Assembly: GCA_039180875.1 (NCBI GenBank)
Contig: JBCDCY010000001.1
Location: forward strand, 868,001-932,000
Length of the DNA: 64,000 bases
Source of the DNA: JBCDCY01 sp039180875
GTDB taxonomy: Bacteria; Pseudomonadota; Alphaproteobacteria; Rhodobacterales; Rhodobacteraceae
Direction: 5' to 3'
Made by a program: the position numbers and the translations under genes. The notes under the pieces are model-generated. The model was not told where the DNA came from. It did not search any database and saw nothing but the letters and a program-made list of their open reading frames with translations. Shown one piece after another: positions 19,838 to 30,719 of this stretch (within the stretch, counting starts at the first letter, position 1; each line of letters starts with the position of its first letter).

Positions 19838-20088
19838 CCGCTCTGTCCCCTCTCCGCCGCTTAGACAGGCGCGGCGGCAAATTGCGCCACGATCCCCGTC
19901 CGCGCCAGAGCCCCCAGCAAGCGCGTAGGCTCACGAATACCGCAAGTTGTGATTCCAGGCAAAGGAGGAGGCGCGCGAAACTTCCCCTTCGTCGCCGCGC
20001 GCGCTTTACTCCGTGATGTAGCCGGATCGGTTGCTGCACAGTTTCGCGCAGAGGACCTCTCGATAAATTTTCTTTGAAGGAACGCTTA

Positions 20089-20439
20089 GTGCCAGGGAAA
20101 AAAGTGCCAAGAAAGGTCTGGGTCATAAAAGATGGTGTGATCCCCGAGGATCTACGCGAAGAGCTTCTCAGGTACGCAGAGAGCGGAGTCGTCTTTGACG
20201 AAAACTCGTGGCCAGAGGCGCCCTGGGTCACTTTCCCGACGTACGCGCGCGCAAGCATGGGTTGGAGGATGGGGCGTGGCGAGGACTATATGATCGAATT
20301 CATGAAGTGGTTTTCCGCTTTGTCCGACGAAAGGCGCGGCGCCTACACTGCTCAATATCCAGAGCCCGACGGCTGGGAAGGATTTTATCGGGATGCAAAG
20401 GAAGCGGGGACCAAGATGACGGGCGCTCCGCCCGTTTGA
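20089..20439 (+). CDS. Hypothetical protein, atypical composition
   Basis: A 116-residue protein rich in Trp, Tyr and charged residues, with no signal peptide or membrane helix and no motif I recognise. The GTG start at 20089 is chosen because GAAGGA lies 7 bases upstream; a TTG at 20074 is the alternative. Base composition is well below the neighbours (48% GC in 20101-20160, counted by hand) and the upstream 250 bp is also AT-richer, suggesting recent acquisition. It interrupts the pccA to mutase interval. Function unknown. Confidence 0.55.
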   Translation: MPGKKVPRKVWVIKDGVIPEDLREELLRYAESGVVFDENSWPEAPWVTFPTYARASMGWRMGRGEDYMIEFMKWFSALSDERRGAYTAQYPEPDGWEGFYRDAKEAGTKMTGAPPV

Positions 20440-20571
20440 CGATCAGCTCCGTTATCTCATGGGGCCAGGTGGTCCACGCTTCGAGAGGTCTTCTACCGGC
20501 GCATCGTCCCTGCTTGCCGCCGCCGGGCCGCTCTGGGAGAATGGATGCAGCTACCCCGAGGAGACGAGGCC

Positions 20572-22719
20572 ATGACCGACCGCATGGATGCCTGGCGTGC
20601 GCTGGCCGCGAAGGAGCTCAAAGGCCGCGATCCCAAGGAGCTCACCTGGGTGACGCCCGAGGGCATCCCGGTGAAGCCGCTCTATACGGAGGCGGATCTT
20701 GCCGGTCTCGACCATCTCGGCAGCGTGCCGGGGCTCGCGCCCTATGTCCGCGGCCCGCGCGCCACGATGTATGCCGGCCGGCCCTGGACCATCCGGCAGT
20801 ATGCCGGCTTCTCGACGGCCGAGGAGTCGAACGCCTTCTACCGCAAGGCGCTGGAGGCGGGGCAAAAGGGCCTGTCGGTCGCCTTCGACCTCGCCACCCA
20901 CCGGGGCTATGACAGCGACCATCCCCGCGTGCTCGGCGATGTGGGGAAGGCGGGTGTGGCCATCGACTCGGTCGAGGATATGAAGATCCTCTTCGACGGC
21001 ATTCCGCTAAAGGAGATGTCGGTCTCCATGACCATGAACGGCGCCGTCATCCCGGTGCTGGCGAGCTTCATCGTCGCGGGAGAGGAGCAGGGGGCGGCGA
21101 TCGCGGATCTCTCCGGCACCATCCAGAACGACATCCTTAAGGAGTTCATGGTCCGCAACACCTACATCTACCCGCCCGCGCCCTCGATGCGGATCGTCTC
21201 CGACATCATCGGCTACACGGCGGCGGAGATGCCGCGCTTCAACTCCATCTCGATCAGCGGCTACCACATGCAGGAGGCGGGCTCGACGCTGGTGCAGGAG
21301 CTCGCCTTTACGCTGGCCGACGGCAAGGAATACGTGAAGGCAGCGATCGAGGCCGGCATGGATGTGGATGCCTTCGCGCCGCGCCTCTCCTTCTTCTTCG
21401 CCATCGGCATGAACTTCTTCATGGAGGCGGCGAAGCTGCGGGCCGCGCGCCTCCTCTGGCACCGGATCATGGAGGGCTTCGGGGCGGAGAAGCCGCAGAG
21501 CCTGATGCTCCGCACCCATTGCCAGACCTCGGGCGTGAGCCTGCAGGAGCAGGACCCCTACAACAACGTCGTGCGCACGGCCTATGAGGCGCTCTCGGCC
21601 GCGCTCGGCGGCACCCAGTCGCTCCACACCAACAGCTTCGACGAGGCGATCGCCCTGCCGACGGAGGCCTCTGCCCGGATCGCGCGCAACACCCAATTGA
21701 TCCTGCAGCACGAGACCGGCGTGACGAAGGTGATCGACCCGCTGGCCGGTTCCTACTACGTCGAGGCGCTGACCGATCAGCTCGCGGCCGAGGCCTGGAA
21801 GATCATCGAGGAGGTGGACGCCATGGGCGGCATGACCGAGGCCGTTGCCTCCGGCATGCCGAAGCTCTGGATCGAGGAGGCCGCGGCGCGCCGCCAGGCC
21901 GCCGTCGACCGGGGCGAAGAGGTGATCGTCGGCGTGAACAAGTATCCGCCGCCCGAGCCCACCGTGGTCGACATTCTCGACGTGGACACCGACGCCGTGC
22001 GCGCCTCCCAAGTCGCCCGGTTGGAGCGGATCCGTGCGACCCGCGACCAGGCGGCCTGCGATGGCGCCCTTGCGACGCTTGAGGAGGCCGCCACCTCCGG
22101 CGAGGGCAACCTGCTGGCGCTCGCGGTGGAAGCGGCCCGAACCCGCGCCACGGTGGGCGAGATCTCTGACGCGATGGAGCGCGCCTTCGGCCGGCACGAG
22201 GCGGCTGTGCAGACACTCGCCGGGGTCTACGGTGCGGCCTACGATGGCGATGAGGGCTTTGAGCGCATCCGGTCAGACGTCGAGGCCTTTGCCGAGGCGG
22301 AAGGGCGCCGGCCCCGCATGCTCGTCGTCAAGATGGGCCAGGACGGCCACGACCGCGGCGCTAAGGTGATCGCCACCGCCTTCGCCGATATCGGCTTCGA
22401 CGTCGATGTCGGCCCCCTCTTCCAAACGCCGGAGGAGGCAGCGCGCGATGCCCTCGACAACGACGTGCATGTGGTCGGCATCTCCTCCCAAGCGGCGGGC
22501 CACAAGACCCTGGCGCCGCTCCTGATCGAGGCGCTCCGGGCCCAGGGTGCAGACGATATCCTGGTGGTCTGCGGCGGCGTGATCCCGGCCCAGGACTACG
22601 ACTTCCTGCGCGCCAAGGGCGTGAAGGCGATCTTCGGCCCCGGCACCAATATCCCTGCTGCCGCGCGCGAGATCCTGGACCTTATCCGCGCCGCTCGCAC
22701 GAAAACGGCGGCAGAGTGA
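20572..22719 (+). CDS. Methylmalonyl-CoA mutase (B12-dependent)
   Basis: A 715-residue single-chain mutase. The TIM-barrel domain contains [39 protein letters not shown], the catalytic region [10 protein letters not shown] and [16 protein letters not shown]. The C-terminal cobalamin domain has [11 protein letters not shown], with His593 as the lower cobalt ligand. It converts (R)-methylmalonyl-CoA to succinyl-CoA, completing the propionate route with PccA/PccB. The epimerase is not in the window; the protective GTPase MeaB is at 48.7 kb. The ATG at 20572 follows GAGGAGACGAGG. Confidence 0.96.
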   Translation: MTDRMDAWRALAAKELKGRDPKELTWVTPEGIPVKPLYTEADLAGLDHLGSVPGLAPYVRGPRATMYAGRPWTIRQYAGFSTAEESNAFYRKALEAGQKGLSVAFDLATHRGYDSDHPRVLGDVGKAGVAIDSVEDMKILFDGIPLKEMSVSMTMNGAVIPVLASFIVAGEEQGAAIADLSGTIQNDILKEFMVRNTYIYPPAPSMRIVSDIIGYTAAEMPRFNSISISGYHMQEAGSTLVQELAFTLADGKEYVKAAIEAGMDVDAFAPRLSFFFAIGMNFFMEAAKLRAARLLWHRIMEGFGAEKPQSLMLRTHCQTSGVSLQEQDPYNNVVRTAYEALSAALGGTQSLHTNSFDEAIALPTEASARIARNTQLILQHETGVTKVIDPLAGSYYVEALTDQLAAEAWKIIEEVDAMGGMTEAVASGMPKLWIEEAAARRQAAVDRGEEVIVGVNKYPPPEPTVVDILDVDTDAVRASQVARLERIRATRDQAACDGALATLEEAATSGEGNLLALAVEAARTRATVGEISDAMERAFGRHEAAVQTLAGVYGAAYDGDEGFERIRSDVEAFAEAEGRRPRMLVVKMGQDGHDRGAKVIATAFADIGFDVDVGPLFQTPEEAARDALDNDVHVVGISSQAAGHKTLAPLLIEALRAQGADDILVVCGGVIPAQDYDFLRAKGVKAIFGPGTNIPAAAREILDLIRAARTKTAAE

Positions 22720-23669
22720 GCGCAGGCTTCGACTGGGCCCTCGGCCGGCCCGAGGATCTGGAGATCGTGTCGGAGACCGATCGCCACGGTCGGCCGCTTC
22801 GTACCGTGATCGACATGGGCACCGGCCTTGTCCGCAACGATCCGATCCCGGGGGACGATGAGCTCGCCCGCTTCTACGCGGAGGAGTACCGGACGGCCTA
22901 TAAGGGCGCGGCCCGCCCTCGCAGGCGCCAGATCGTGCGCAACTTCCGCCGGGCGGCCGCCCATATCGCGGCCTTCCGCGATGTGATCGACCCGGCGATG
23001 CGGGTGCTGGACGTGGGGGCGGGATCGGGCGAGTTCCTCTACCTCGTCCACACCCTCGGCAAGTCGGCCCATGGGATCGAGCCCAATCGGGGCTATGCCG
23101 AATATTGCCGCGACGCCCTCGGCCTCGACGTCGCCTCGGCCCACCTGGCGCCGGATCTGTTCGCCCCCGGCGCCTTCGACCTGATCCGGCTCAACCATGT
23201 GCTGGAGCACTTGAACGACCCGGTCGGCTATCTCGAGATGATCGCCGCCTGGCTCGCGCCGGATGGTCTGCTGCAGGTCGAGGTGCCGAATATCGAGGTC
23301 TATTGCCGCGCCAAGTCCCGCGGCGGGATGTTCCACTACGGCCATATCTTCAACTTCAACCCGTGGACCCTGCGGGCCGCCGCAGGCCTCGCCGGTCTGG
23401 CCGAGGCGGAGGAGACCGCTCCCCGTTCCACCGACACCACCGGCGCTTTCTTCCGCATCGGGCAGCGCTGGACGGCGGAGAACGCGCGGAACCCCGAGAA
23501 TGCCCATCAGGTGCGCGCTCTGATCCGGCACCACTACGAGGGCGATCGGGCGGCGGAGCGACGCCGCCGGCCGCTCAGCAAACTCGCCCACCGGATCGAG
23601 GAGACGGCCACCGGTCTTTTCGCCGGCACCCCCCGCGCCATCGCCGACCGGGCCGCCGCCCGGCTCTAG
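22716..23669 (+). CDS. Class I SAM-dependent methyltransferase
   Basis: A 317-residue methyltransferase-23 type protein. SAM-binding motif I is [16 protein letters not shown], motif II lies in [12 protein letters not shown], and the post-motif is [14 protein letters not shown]. The N-terminal [22 protein letters not shown] resembles methyltransferases fused to or acting on sugar and lipid intermediates. The acceptor is unknown. GTG start at 22716 overlaps the mutase stop (GTGA), so translation is probably coupled, although no metabolic link to propionate is obvious. Confidence 0.84.
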   Translation: MSAGFDWALGRPEDLEIVSETDRHGRPLRTVIDMGTGLVRNDPIPGDDELARFYAEEYRTAYKGAARPRRRQIVRNFRRAAAHIAAFRDVIDPAMRVLDVGAGSGEFLYLVHTLGKSAHGIEPNRGYAEYCRDALGLDVASAHLAPDLFAPGAFDLIRLNHVLEHLNDPVGYLEMIAAWLAPDGLLQVEVPNIEVYCRAKSRGGMFHYGHIFNFNPWTLRAAAGLAGLAEAEETAPRSTDTTGAFFRIGQRWTAENARNPENAHQVRALIRHHYEGDRAAERRRRPLSKLAHRIEETATGLFAGTPRAIADRAAARL

Positions 23670-23787
23670 CCCGCACCGTCCCGGAAATCGGCCAGAGCCG
23701 AGTGTCCGGGACCTCTCCCGGCCACCGGTCGTTGCCGGCCCCGCCCCGGCAAGGCTATGACAGGGAAAAGCTCAGGGAGGATCCGCG

Positions 23788-26076
23788 ATGGTCGAGGAAA
23801 CCGTTGCTCCGGCACTCGACTATCACGCCCGGCCCCGACCGGGAAAGCTGGAGATCCGCGCCACCAAGCCCCTGGCCAACGGCCGCGATCTGGCGCTCGC
23901 CTACTCCCCCGGCGTCGCCGAACCCTGCCTCGAGATCAAGGAGCGGCCCGATGCCGCCCGGGACTACACCGCCCGGGGCAATCTGGTGGCGGTGGTCAGC
24001 AACGGCTCCGCCGTCCTCGGCCTCGGCAATATCGGGGCGCTGGCCTCCAAGCCGGTGATGGAGGGCAAGGCGGTCCTCTTCAAGAAGTTCGCCAACGTCG
24101 ACTGCTTCGACATCGAGATCGACGAGAAGGACCCCGAGCGCCTGGCCGAAATTGTGGCGAGCCTCGAGCCCACCTTCGGTGCCATCAACCTCGAGGACAT
24201 CAAGGCCCCCGATTGCTTCATCGTCGAGCGCCTCTGTCGCGAGCGGATGAATATCCCGGTCTTTCACGACGATCAGCACGGCACGGCGATCGTGGTTGGG
24301 GCGGCCGCGACCAACGCGCTGAAGCTCGCCGGCAAGCGGTTCGAGGACATCAAGGTGGTCTCCACCGGCGGCGGCGCGGCCGGCATCGCCTGCCTCAACA
24401 TGCTGGTGACCCTCGGCGTGAAGCGTGAGCATGTCTGGCTCTGCGACCTCCACGGCCTGGTACACGAGGGGCGCGAGGCCGACATGACGCCGGAGAAGGC
24501 GGCCTTCGCCCAGCCGGGCGGGCCGCAGACGCTCGCTGACGTGATCGCGGATGCCGACCTCTTCCTCGGCCTCTCCGCCGCCGGCGTCCTGAAGGCAGAG
24601 ATGGTCGGGCGGATGGCGGCGAAACCGATCATCTTTGCCCTCGCCAATCCCCACCCCGAGATCGGGCCGGAGGAGGCGCGGGAAGTGGCCGAGGACGCCA
24701 TCATCGCCACTGGCCGGTCGGACTATCCCAACCAGGTGAACAACGTCCTCTGCTTTCCCTTCATCTTCCGCGGCGCCCTCGACATCGGCGCGACCGAGAT
24801 CAACGAGGAGATGAAGGTCGCCTGCGTCGAGGCGATCGCGGCGCTGGCCCGCGCCTCCTCCTCGGCCGAGGCGGCGGCGGCCTATCAGGGGGAACGGCTG
24901 GTCTTCGGCCGCGACTACCTGATCCCAAAGCCGTTCGATCCCCGCCTCTTGGCGGTCGTCGCCGGGGCCGTGGCCAAGGCGGGAATGGAAAGCGGCGCAG
25001 CCACCCGGCCGATCGAGGACATCCGGGCCTACCGCGCCGCGCTCGACCATTCGGTCTTTCGCTCCGCCCTGCTGATGCGCCCGGTCTTCGACGCCGCCCG
25101 GGGCGCCGACCGGCGCATCGTCTTCGCCGAGGGCGAGGACGAGCGGGTGATCCGCGCCGCCAAGGCGATGCTGGAAGAGGCGGTCGACACGCCGATCCTG
25201 ATCGGCCGCCCCGACGTCATCGCCAGCCGGTGCGAGCGCCTGGGCGTCAGCCTCACCCCCGGCGAGGATTGCGAGGTGGTGAACCCCGAGAACGATCCCC
25301 GCTACCGCGATTACTGGCAGACCTATCACAGCATCATGGCGCGCAAGGGCGTCACCCCCGACCTGGCGCGCGCCATCATGCGCACCAACACCACGGCGAT
25401 CGGCGGGATCATGGTGCGCCGCGGCGAGGCGGAGAGCCTGATCTGCGGCACCTTCGGCCAGTACCGCTGGCATCTGGGCTACGTCCAGGACCTGCTGGCC
25501 GGCCAGGTGCCCGACGGCGGGGACGAGCCGTTGCACCCCGTCGGTGCGCTCAGCCTGATGATCCTCGAGAAAGGCGCGCTCTTCGTTGCCGACACCCAGG
25601 TGCATTCCGAGCCGACTGCGCAGCATGTCGCCGAGATCGCCATCGGCGCCGCCCGCCATGCCCGCCGTTTCGGGCTGGAGCCCTATGTCGCGCTTTGCAG
25701 CCAGTCGCAGTTCGGCAGCCTCGACACGCCGAGCGGCCGGCGGATGCGGGAGGCGATGGAGATCCTGGACGCCAAGGGGGCCGATTTTGTCTATGAGGGT
25801 GAGATGAACGCCGATACGGCCCTCAACCCGGTGCTGCGCGAGCGGATCTTTCCCGACTCGCGCATCGTCGGGGCGGCGAATGTGCTGATCTTCGCCAACT
25901 CCGATGCCGCCTCGGCCGTGCGCAACGTGCTGAAGGAGGCGTCCGGGGCCTTGGAGGTCGGGCCGATCCTGATGGGCATGGGCAACCAGGCCCACATCGT
26001 CTCGAACTCGATCTCGGCCCGGGGGCTTCTGAACATCGCGGCCCTCGCCGGCACGCCGGTCCAGCACTACGGCTGA
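23788..26076 (+). CDS. maeB: NADP-dependent malic enzyme (MaeB type)
   Basis: A 762-residue bifunctional-architecture malic enzyme. The N-terminal malic domain (about 1-160: [38 protein letters not shown]) is followed by the NAD(P) domain (about 160-400: [24 protein letters not shown]). A C-terminal phosphotransacetylase-like domain (about 430-762) is usually regulatory and binds acetyl-CoA. It converts malate to pyruvate plus CO2 and so can drain C4 acids made from propionate. The start is preceded by GGGAGGA. Confidence 0.95.
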   Translation: MVEETVAPALDYHARPRPGKLEIRATKPLANGRDLALAYSPGVAEPCLEIKERPDAARDYTARGNLVAVVSNGSAVLGLGNIGALASKPVMEGKAVLFKKFANVDCFDIEIDEKDPERLAEIVASLEPTFGAINLEDIKAPDCFIVERLCRERMNIPVFHDDQHGTAIVVGAAATNALKLAGKRFEDIKVVSTGGGAAGIACLNMLVTLGVKREHVWLCDLHGLVHEGREADMTPEKAAFAQPGGPQTLADVIADADLFLGLSAAGVLKAEMVGRMAAKPIIFALANPHPEIGPEEAREVAEDAIIATGRSDYPNQVNNVLCFPFIFRGALDIGATEINEEMKVACVEAIAALARASSSAEAAAAYQGERLVFGRDYLIPKPFDPRLLAVVAGAVAKAGMESGAATRPIEDIRAYRAALDHSVFRSALLMRPVFDAARGADRRIVFAEGEDERVIRAAKAMLEEAVDTPILIGRPDVIASRCERLGVSLTPGEDCEVVNPENDPRYRDYWQTYHSIMARKGVTPDLARAIMRTNTTAIGGIMVRRGEAESLICGTFGQYRWHLGYVQDLLAGQVPDGGDEPLHPVGALSLMILEKGALFVADTQVHSEPTAQHVAEIAIGAARHARRFGLEPYVALCSQSQFGSLDTPSGRRMREAMEILDAKGADFVYEGEMNADTALNPVLRERIFPDSRIVGAANVLIFANSDAASAVRNVLKEASGALEVGPILMGMGNQAHIVSNSISARGLLNIAALAGTPVQHYG

Positions 26077-26086
26077 GCGAGGCGGC

Positions 26087-27043
26087 GTGAGGGTCATCCT
26101 GCATATCGGGCCGGGCAAAACGGCGACGAGCACCATTCAACACGAGCTGACGAAGATGCGCCGGCCGCTCGCCCGGGCGGGATGGCTCTACCCAAGAACC
26201 GGTCTCCTCCATCGTTGGCGCGGCACGGCGCAGCACGGCATCGGCTATTCGCTGGTCGCACGACCCGCCGAATGGCAGCGCCATCACCGCCGGTTCCCGG
26301 CGCAGAAGGTCTGGCCGGCCCTGACGCGAGAGCTCGCCCGCGCGCGTCGCTGCGACACGGCGCTCATCTCTTCGGAGTCGATGGCAAATCTCGATCGCGA
26401 AGCGCTTGAGCGGATCCCGGACCTGCTTTGGGGCCACGAGGTGGAGATCGTGCTGGTGGAGCGCGAGCCCTTGGCGCGGATGGAGTCGCTCTACGCCCAG
26501 GTGATCAAGGCGCCCCCCTATTCCAAAGCGTTCGTCCGGCCGTTCCTGCGCCGGGCACTGCCGAAGAAAGCCCATGAGATCACGCGAGCGCTGTTCGAGC
26601 AGGTCTTTTCCCCCGAACGGGTGCGTATCGTTCCCTATGAGGCGCTCTTGGCCGGCGGTTCTGTCGGAGCGCGCTTTCTGGATGCGCTCGGCGGCCCGGA
26701 GCTGAGTAAATGGCCGAAGCGCTCGGTAGTGGCCAACAAGTCGCCCGATTGGTCGGTACTGATGCTGCTCCGGTCGCTGAACACGGTCGGGGATGTAGCA
26801 TTCGAGGACCGACGCAAGCTCTACGCCGCAATCCTGGCAGCGGCGCCTGAGGGCGACATCCGGGCGGATCCCGAGAAGAGTGCCGCCCGGATCCGGGCGG
26901 CGATCAAAGGCCCCCATCGGGACCGGTTGCGCGCTGCGGTCGGCAAGTGGTTTGCCCTGCCGGAGATCGACCCGCCGCTAACCGATGCGGAGCGGGCCGA
27001 GATCCGGGCCGAGGCGGGCCTCGACCGGCGCCCTGCCGCCTGA
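26087..27043 (+). CDS. Sulfotransferase-like P-loop protein
   Basis: A 318-residue protein opening VILHIGPGKTATSTIQ, a P-loop resembling the PAPS-binding site of bacterial sulfotransferases (HIGxxKTGTSxxQ). TALISSESMANL and EVEIVLVEREPLARMESLYAQ match the second conserved region, where Arg/Ser contact the 3'-phosphate. It probably transfers sulfate to a surface polysaccharide or small molecule, but no partner is adjacent. GTG start at 26087 follows GAGG. No signal peptide. Confidence 0.7.
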   Translation: MRVILHIGPGKTATSTIQHELTKMRRPLARAGWLYPRTGLLHRWRGTAQHGIGYSLVARPAEWQRHHRRFPAQKVWPALTRELARARRCDTALISSESMANLDREALERIPDLLWGHEVEIVLVEREPLARMESLYAQVIKAPPYSKAFVRPFLRRALPKKAHEITRALFEQVFSPERVRIVPYEALLAGGSVGARFLDALGGPELSKWPKRSVVANKSPDWSVLMLLRSLNTVGDVAFEDRRKLYAAILAAAPEGDIRADPEKSAARIRAAIKGPHRDRLRAAVGKWFALPEIDPPLTDAERAEIRAEAGLDRRPAA

Positions 27044-27047
27044 AGCC

Positions 27048-28835
27048 TCAGCCCGTGGCGCGGGGCGCCTCGCCCCGGAACTGCAGGTGATAGAGCTCGG
27101 CATAAAGGCCGCCGCGGGCCAGCAATTCGCCATGGGTGCCGACCTCGACGATATGGCCCCGGTCCATGGCGACGATCATGTCGGCGTCCAGAATGGTGGC
27201 CAGGCGGTGGGCGATCACCAGGGTGGTGCGCCCAGCCGACAGGCGGTCGAGGGCGGTGCGGATCATCGCCTCGTTCCCGGCGTCTAGGGCCGAGGTGGGC
27301 TCGTCGAGTAGCAGGATCGGCGCGTCCCGCAGGATCGCCCGGGCGATCGACAGGCGCTGGCGCTCCCCACCCGAAAACGTCATGGCGGCGGGCGCGACCG
27401 GGGTGTCGTAGCCCTCCGGCAGGGCTGCGATGAAGTCGTGGGCGGCTGCGGCCCGGGCGGCCTCCCCGATCTCCGCCCGGTCGGCCCCGGGGCGGCCGAA
27501 GGCGATGTTCTCGGCCACCGTGGCGCTCAGCAGCACCGAGTCCTGGCTTACCAGCGCGATCTGTTCGCGGAGCGAGGCAAGCGTCGCCTGCCGCACGTCC
27601 ACATCGTCGATCAGCAAGGCGCCGGCCGTCACGTCGTAAAGCCGCGGGATCAGGTTGAAGACGGTGGATTTTCCGGCGCCCGAGCGCCCGACCAGCGCCA
27701 CCCGCGCGCCGGCGGGGATACGCAGATCGAAGTCGCGGAGCGCCACCGCCCCGTCGGGATAGGCGAAGTCGACGCCGCGAAACCGGATCTCCCGCGCGAT
27801 GGGGGCAAGCGCCACGGCATCGGGCCGTTCCACCACCTGATCCGGCGTGTCGAACAGGGCATAGACCCGCTCGAGCGCCGCGAGGCCCTGCATCACCCCG
27901 GCATAGACGTTGCCGAGGCGCTGGGCCGGGGTGGCCATCACTGCGAGCCCGGTCAGAAGCCCCGCGAAATCGGCGATCGAGGCGGCGCCGGAGGTGAGGC
28001 GCCAGCCGAGAAAGATCAGAAGGGCGGCCACCGCCGTCCCACTCAACCCCTCGATGATCGGCTCGATCCGGGCCCGCCAGTTGAGAGCCTTGATCTTCAG
28101 CTCCCGCAGCCGCTCGAAGGAGGCGGCGGCGTTCTTCGCTAGATGCCCCTCCAACCGGTAGGTCTTGGCGAGGCGAATGCCCGACAACCCCTCGCTCACC
28201 TCCGCTGTCATCGACCCGATCTCGCGCTGGGTGAGCCGGGCGATGCGCCGGATCCGGGTGCCGATCACCGTAATCGGGATCAGGGCAAGGCCGAAGATCG
28301 CTACGAGGCCGAGGGTCATCACCCAGTCGATCGTCAGCATCGTGGCCACGGTGGCCAGGATGATCAGGATGAAGGAGATACCGTTCATAATGTTCTGCAC
28401 CGCCACCCGGATCACCGTGACATCGGCGGTGAAGCGGGCGGCGAGGGCGGCCGGCGCCTCCTCCTGATGGCGGGCGAGATCGGCCGAGACCAGGGTGCGG
28501 TACATCGCCACCTGCATGTCGGCCTCCACCGCCGCGAGCACGCTGTTGGTGAGCGTCAGACGCAGATACTGGGTCACCGATTTCAATACGGTGAGCGCGA
28601 TCACGCCGACCGGGGCCCAGACCAGAATGTCCTGCGCGCCCTCATCGAAGGCCTGCATGATCACCTGGGTGAACTTGGCGTAACCTGCGGCGGACGCGGC
28701 CGAAAGCGCCATGACGAACAGCGCCAGCGATAGCCGCGCCCGATGCGGATAAAGCCAGGTCCGCCAAAGCCGGCGATAGGCCGCGATGATGCCCGCCTCG
28801 CCGGTCGGTGCGCCGTCATCCTCCGTCGTCTCCAT
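27048..28835 (-). CDS. ABC exporter, MsbA/MDR type (fused TM and ATPase domains)
   Basis: A 595-residue half-exporter. About six membrane helices lie in residues 30-330. The nucleotide-binding domain has Walker A VGRSGAGKSTVFN, signature TFSGGERQRLSIARAI, Walker B ILLLDEPTS and the H-loop VIAHRLATI. It works as a homodimer exporting a lipid, peptide or hydrophobic compound; the family gives no reliable substrate. It is divergent from the class V aminotransferase and convergent with the sulfotransferase-like gene. Confidence 0.9.
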   Translation of the reverse strand: METTEDDGAPTGEAGIIAAYRRLWRTWLYPHRARLSLALFVMALSAASAAGYAKFTQVIMQAFDEGAQDILVWAPVGVIALTVLKSVTQYLRLTLTNSVLAAVEADMQVAMYRTLVSADLARHQEEAPAALAARFTADVTVIRVAVQNIMNGISFILIILATVATMLTIDWVMTLGLVAIFGLALIPITVIGTRIRRIARLTQREIGSMTAEVSEGLSGIRLAKTYRLEGHLAKNAAASFERLRELKIKALNWRARIEPIIEGLSGTAVAALLIFLGWRLTSGAASIADFAGLLTGLAVMATPAQRLGNVYAGVMQGLAALERVYALFDTPDQVVERPDAVALAPIAREIRFRGVDFAYPDGAVALRDFDLRIPAGARVALVGRSGAGKSTVFNLIPRLYDVTAGALLIDDVDVRQATLASLREQIALVSQDSVLLSATVAENIAFGRPGADRAEIGEAARAAAAHDFIAALPEGYDTPVAPAAMTFSGGERQRLSIARAILRDAPILLLDEPTSALDAGNEAMIRTALDRLSAGRTTLVIAHRLATILDADMIVAMDRGHIVEVGTHGELLARGGLYAELYHLQFRGEAPRATG

Positions 28836-28943
28836 GCCGGCAGGCCTAGCATGGGCGCCGGACCTGTGCCACTTCGCCCTGTCCCTCCCCGGCCAAGCGG
28901 ATATGGTGCCGGCGAGACGACGCGATCACGAAGGATCCCCACG

Positions 28944-30146
28944 ATGACGCTCGCCAACGGCCGCCCGCTTCTCGCCATTCCGGGCCCGTCGGTCATTCCC
29001 GATCGGGTGCTGGCGGCGATGCACCGCCCGGCGCCGAATATCTACGAGGGCGAGCTGATCGAGATGACCGACACGGTGCTGCGCGATCTGCGCCGTGTGG
29101 CTCGGACGGAGGGGGAGGTCTGCATCTACATCGGCAACGGCCACGCCGCTTGGGAGGCGGCGCTGGCCAACACGCTCGCCCCCGGCGACCGGGCCCTTGT
29201 GCTCGCCACCGGGCGCTTCGGCAAGGGCTGGGCCGAGATGGCGAAGACCCGGGGCATCGACGTCGATCTGCTGGATTTCGGGACGGAGCGGCCGGTCGAT
29301 CCGGCGGAGGTCGAGGCGCGGTTGAAGGCCGACAAGGGCGGCAAGGTGCGCGCGGTGCTGACGGTGCACACCGACACCGCCACCTCGGTCCGCAACGACA
29401 TCGCGGCGATCCGCGCCGCCATCGACGCGGCGGGGCACGAGGCGCTGTTCATGGTCGACTGCATCGCCGATCTCGCCTGCGAGCGGTTCGAGATGGATGC
29501 CTGGGGCGTCGACGTGACGGTGAGCGCCAGCCAGAAGGGTTTGATGACGCCCCCCGGCCTCGGCCTGGTGTTCTTCGGCGCGCGGGCCCGGGCGGCACGG
29601 GCGCGGCTCGGCGCCGTCTCCTCCTATTGGGACTGGGTGCCGCGGACGGAGGGGGGGGTCTACTACCAGAAATTCTGCGGCACGGCGCCCACCCACCACA
29701 TCTTCGGCCTGCGCGAGGCGCTCACCATGCTGCTGGAGGAGGAGGGGTTGGAGGCTGTCTGGCAGCGCCATCGCCATCTGGCGGAGGCGGTCTGGACCGC
29801 CGTCGGCCATTGGGCGGCCGGCGGGCCGCTCCGCTGCAACGTGCCGGACCGTCTCCATCGCTCGACCGCCGTCACCGCGGTGCTGACGGGAGAGGCCGAT
29901 GCCGAGGCGCTTCGCCGCTGGTGCGCGGACCGGGCCGGGCTGACCCTGGGCGTCGGCCTGGGCCTGTCGGGGCCGACGAAAGGCTCCCGGACGCCGGGGC
30001 TCTTCCGCATCGGCCATATGGGACATCTGAACCCGCCGATGCTGCTCGGCACCCTGGCCACCATCGAGGCGGGGATGAAGGCGCTGGGCATCCCGCACGG
30101 CGACGGTGCCCTCTCCGGCGCGGCCGCGGTGATCGCCAAGGCCTGA
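28944..30146 (+). CDS. Class V aminotransferase (serine/alanine-glyoxylate type)
   Basis: A 400-residue PLP enzyme of the SgaA/AGT family. PGPSVIPDRVLAAM is the N-terminal signature, IYIGNGHAAWEAALAN binds cofactor phosphate, MVDCIADLA holds the pyridine-contacting Asp, and SASQKGLMTPPGL carries the Schiff-base Lys. It would transfer the amino group from serine or alanine to glyoxylate (serine cycle or photorespiration-like glyoxylate disposal). The ATG at 28944 follows GAAGGA; an upstream frame from 28743 lies antisense to the exporter and is rejected. Ends in a strong terminator. Confidence 0.87.
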   Translation: MTLANGRPLLAIPGPSVIPDRVLAAMHRPAPNIYEGELIEMTDTVLRDLRRVARTEGEVCIYIGNGHAAWEAALANTLAPGDRALVLATGRFGKGWAEMAKTRGIDVDLLDFGTERPVDPAEVEARLKADKGGKVRAVLTVHTDTATSVRNDIAAIRAAIDAAGHEALFMVDCIADLACERFEMDAWGVDVTVSASQKGLMTPPGLGLVFFGARARAARARLGAVSSYWDWVPRTEGGVYYQKFCGTAPTHHIFGLREALTMLLEEEGLEAVWQRHRHLAEAVWTAVGHWAAGGPLRCNVPDRLHRSTAVTAVLTGEADAEALRRWCADRAGLTLGVGLGLSGPTKGSRTPGLFRIGHMGHLNPPMLLGTLATIEAGMKALGIPHGDGALSGAAAVIAKA

Positions 30147-30157
30147 TCGCGCACGAA

Positions 30158-30186
30158 AAAAGCCGCCCGAGGACCGAGCGGCTTTT
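30158..30186. terminator. Bidirectional rho-independent terminator
   Basis: Arms AAAAGCCGC (30158-30166) and GCGGCTTTT (30178-30186) pair perfectly around an 11-base loop, with an A-run on the left and a T-run on the right. It therefore terminates the plus-strand aminotransferase and the minus-strand carD, which converge here. Confidence 0.9.
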
Positions 30187-30206
30187 CCGTCTTTCAGGTC
30201 GAAGGC

Positions 30207-30719
30207 TTACGCCGCGCGCTTCACCAGCACGCCGTCGACGAAATCCTGGGCGCTGGTCTCGTCGAGACCGTTCACCGCCGCAACCTCCCGCGTCAGCCGC
30301 TCCAGCGCCGCTTCGTAGAGCTGGCGCTCGGAGTAGGACTGTTCGCGCTGGTCATCGCTGCGGTGCAGATCCCGGACCACCTCGGCGATCGAGATCAAGT
30401 TCCCCGAATTGATCTTTTGCTCATATTCCTGGGCCCGGCGCGACCACATGGCGCGCTTCACCCGGGCACGGCCCTGCAACGTCTCGATCGCCTTGGTCAC
30501 GATGTCCGGCGTCGAGAGCGAGCGCATGCCGACCGAGGAGGCTTTCGCCGTCGGGACCCGCAACGTCATCTTGTCCTTCTCGAACGAGATCACGAACAGT
30601 TCGAGCTTGGTGCCCGCCACTTCCTGTTCTTCGATCGAGACGATCCGCCCCACGCCATGCGCAGGGTATACGACGTAGTCGTTGGGTCGGAACTCCGAAA
30701 CTTTTGTCGTTCTTGCCAT
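30207..30719 (-). CDS. CarD-family transcription regulator
   Basis: A 170-residue CarD/CdnL protein. The N-terminal Tudor-like RNA-polymerase-interacting domain contains FRPNDYVVYPAHGVGRI and ELFVISFEKDKMTLRVPT. The C-terminal helical DNA-contact domain contains RRAQEYEQKINSGNLISIAEVVRDLH. CarD stabilises open complexes at rRNA and other promoters and is usual in alphaproteobacteria. The ATG at 30719 is preceded by GGAGGAAAGGA; an upstream in-frame ATG would add an unrelated leader. Confidence 0.94.
   Translation of the reverse strand: MARTTKVSEFRPNDYVVYPAHGVGRIVSIEEQEVAGTKLELFVISFEKDKMTLRVPTAKASSVGMRSLSTPDIVTKAIETLQGRARVKRAMWSRRAQEYEQKINSGNLISIAEVVRDLHRSDDQREQSYSERQLYEAALERLTREVAAVNGLDETSAQDFVDGVLVKRAA

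Noticed and set aside
27048..28835. Antibiotic-resistance exporter
   Set aside because: The ABC exporter matches the general MsbA/MDR family; nothing in sequence or context points to drugs.
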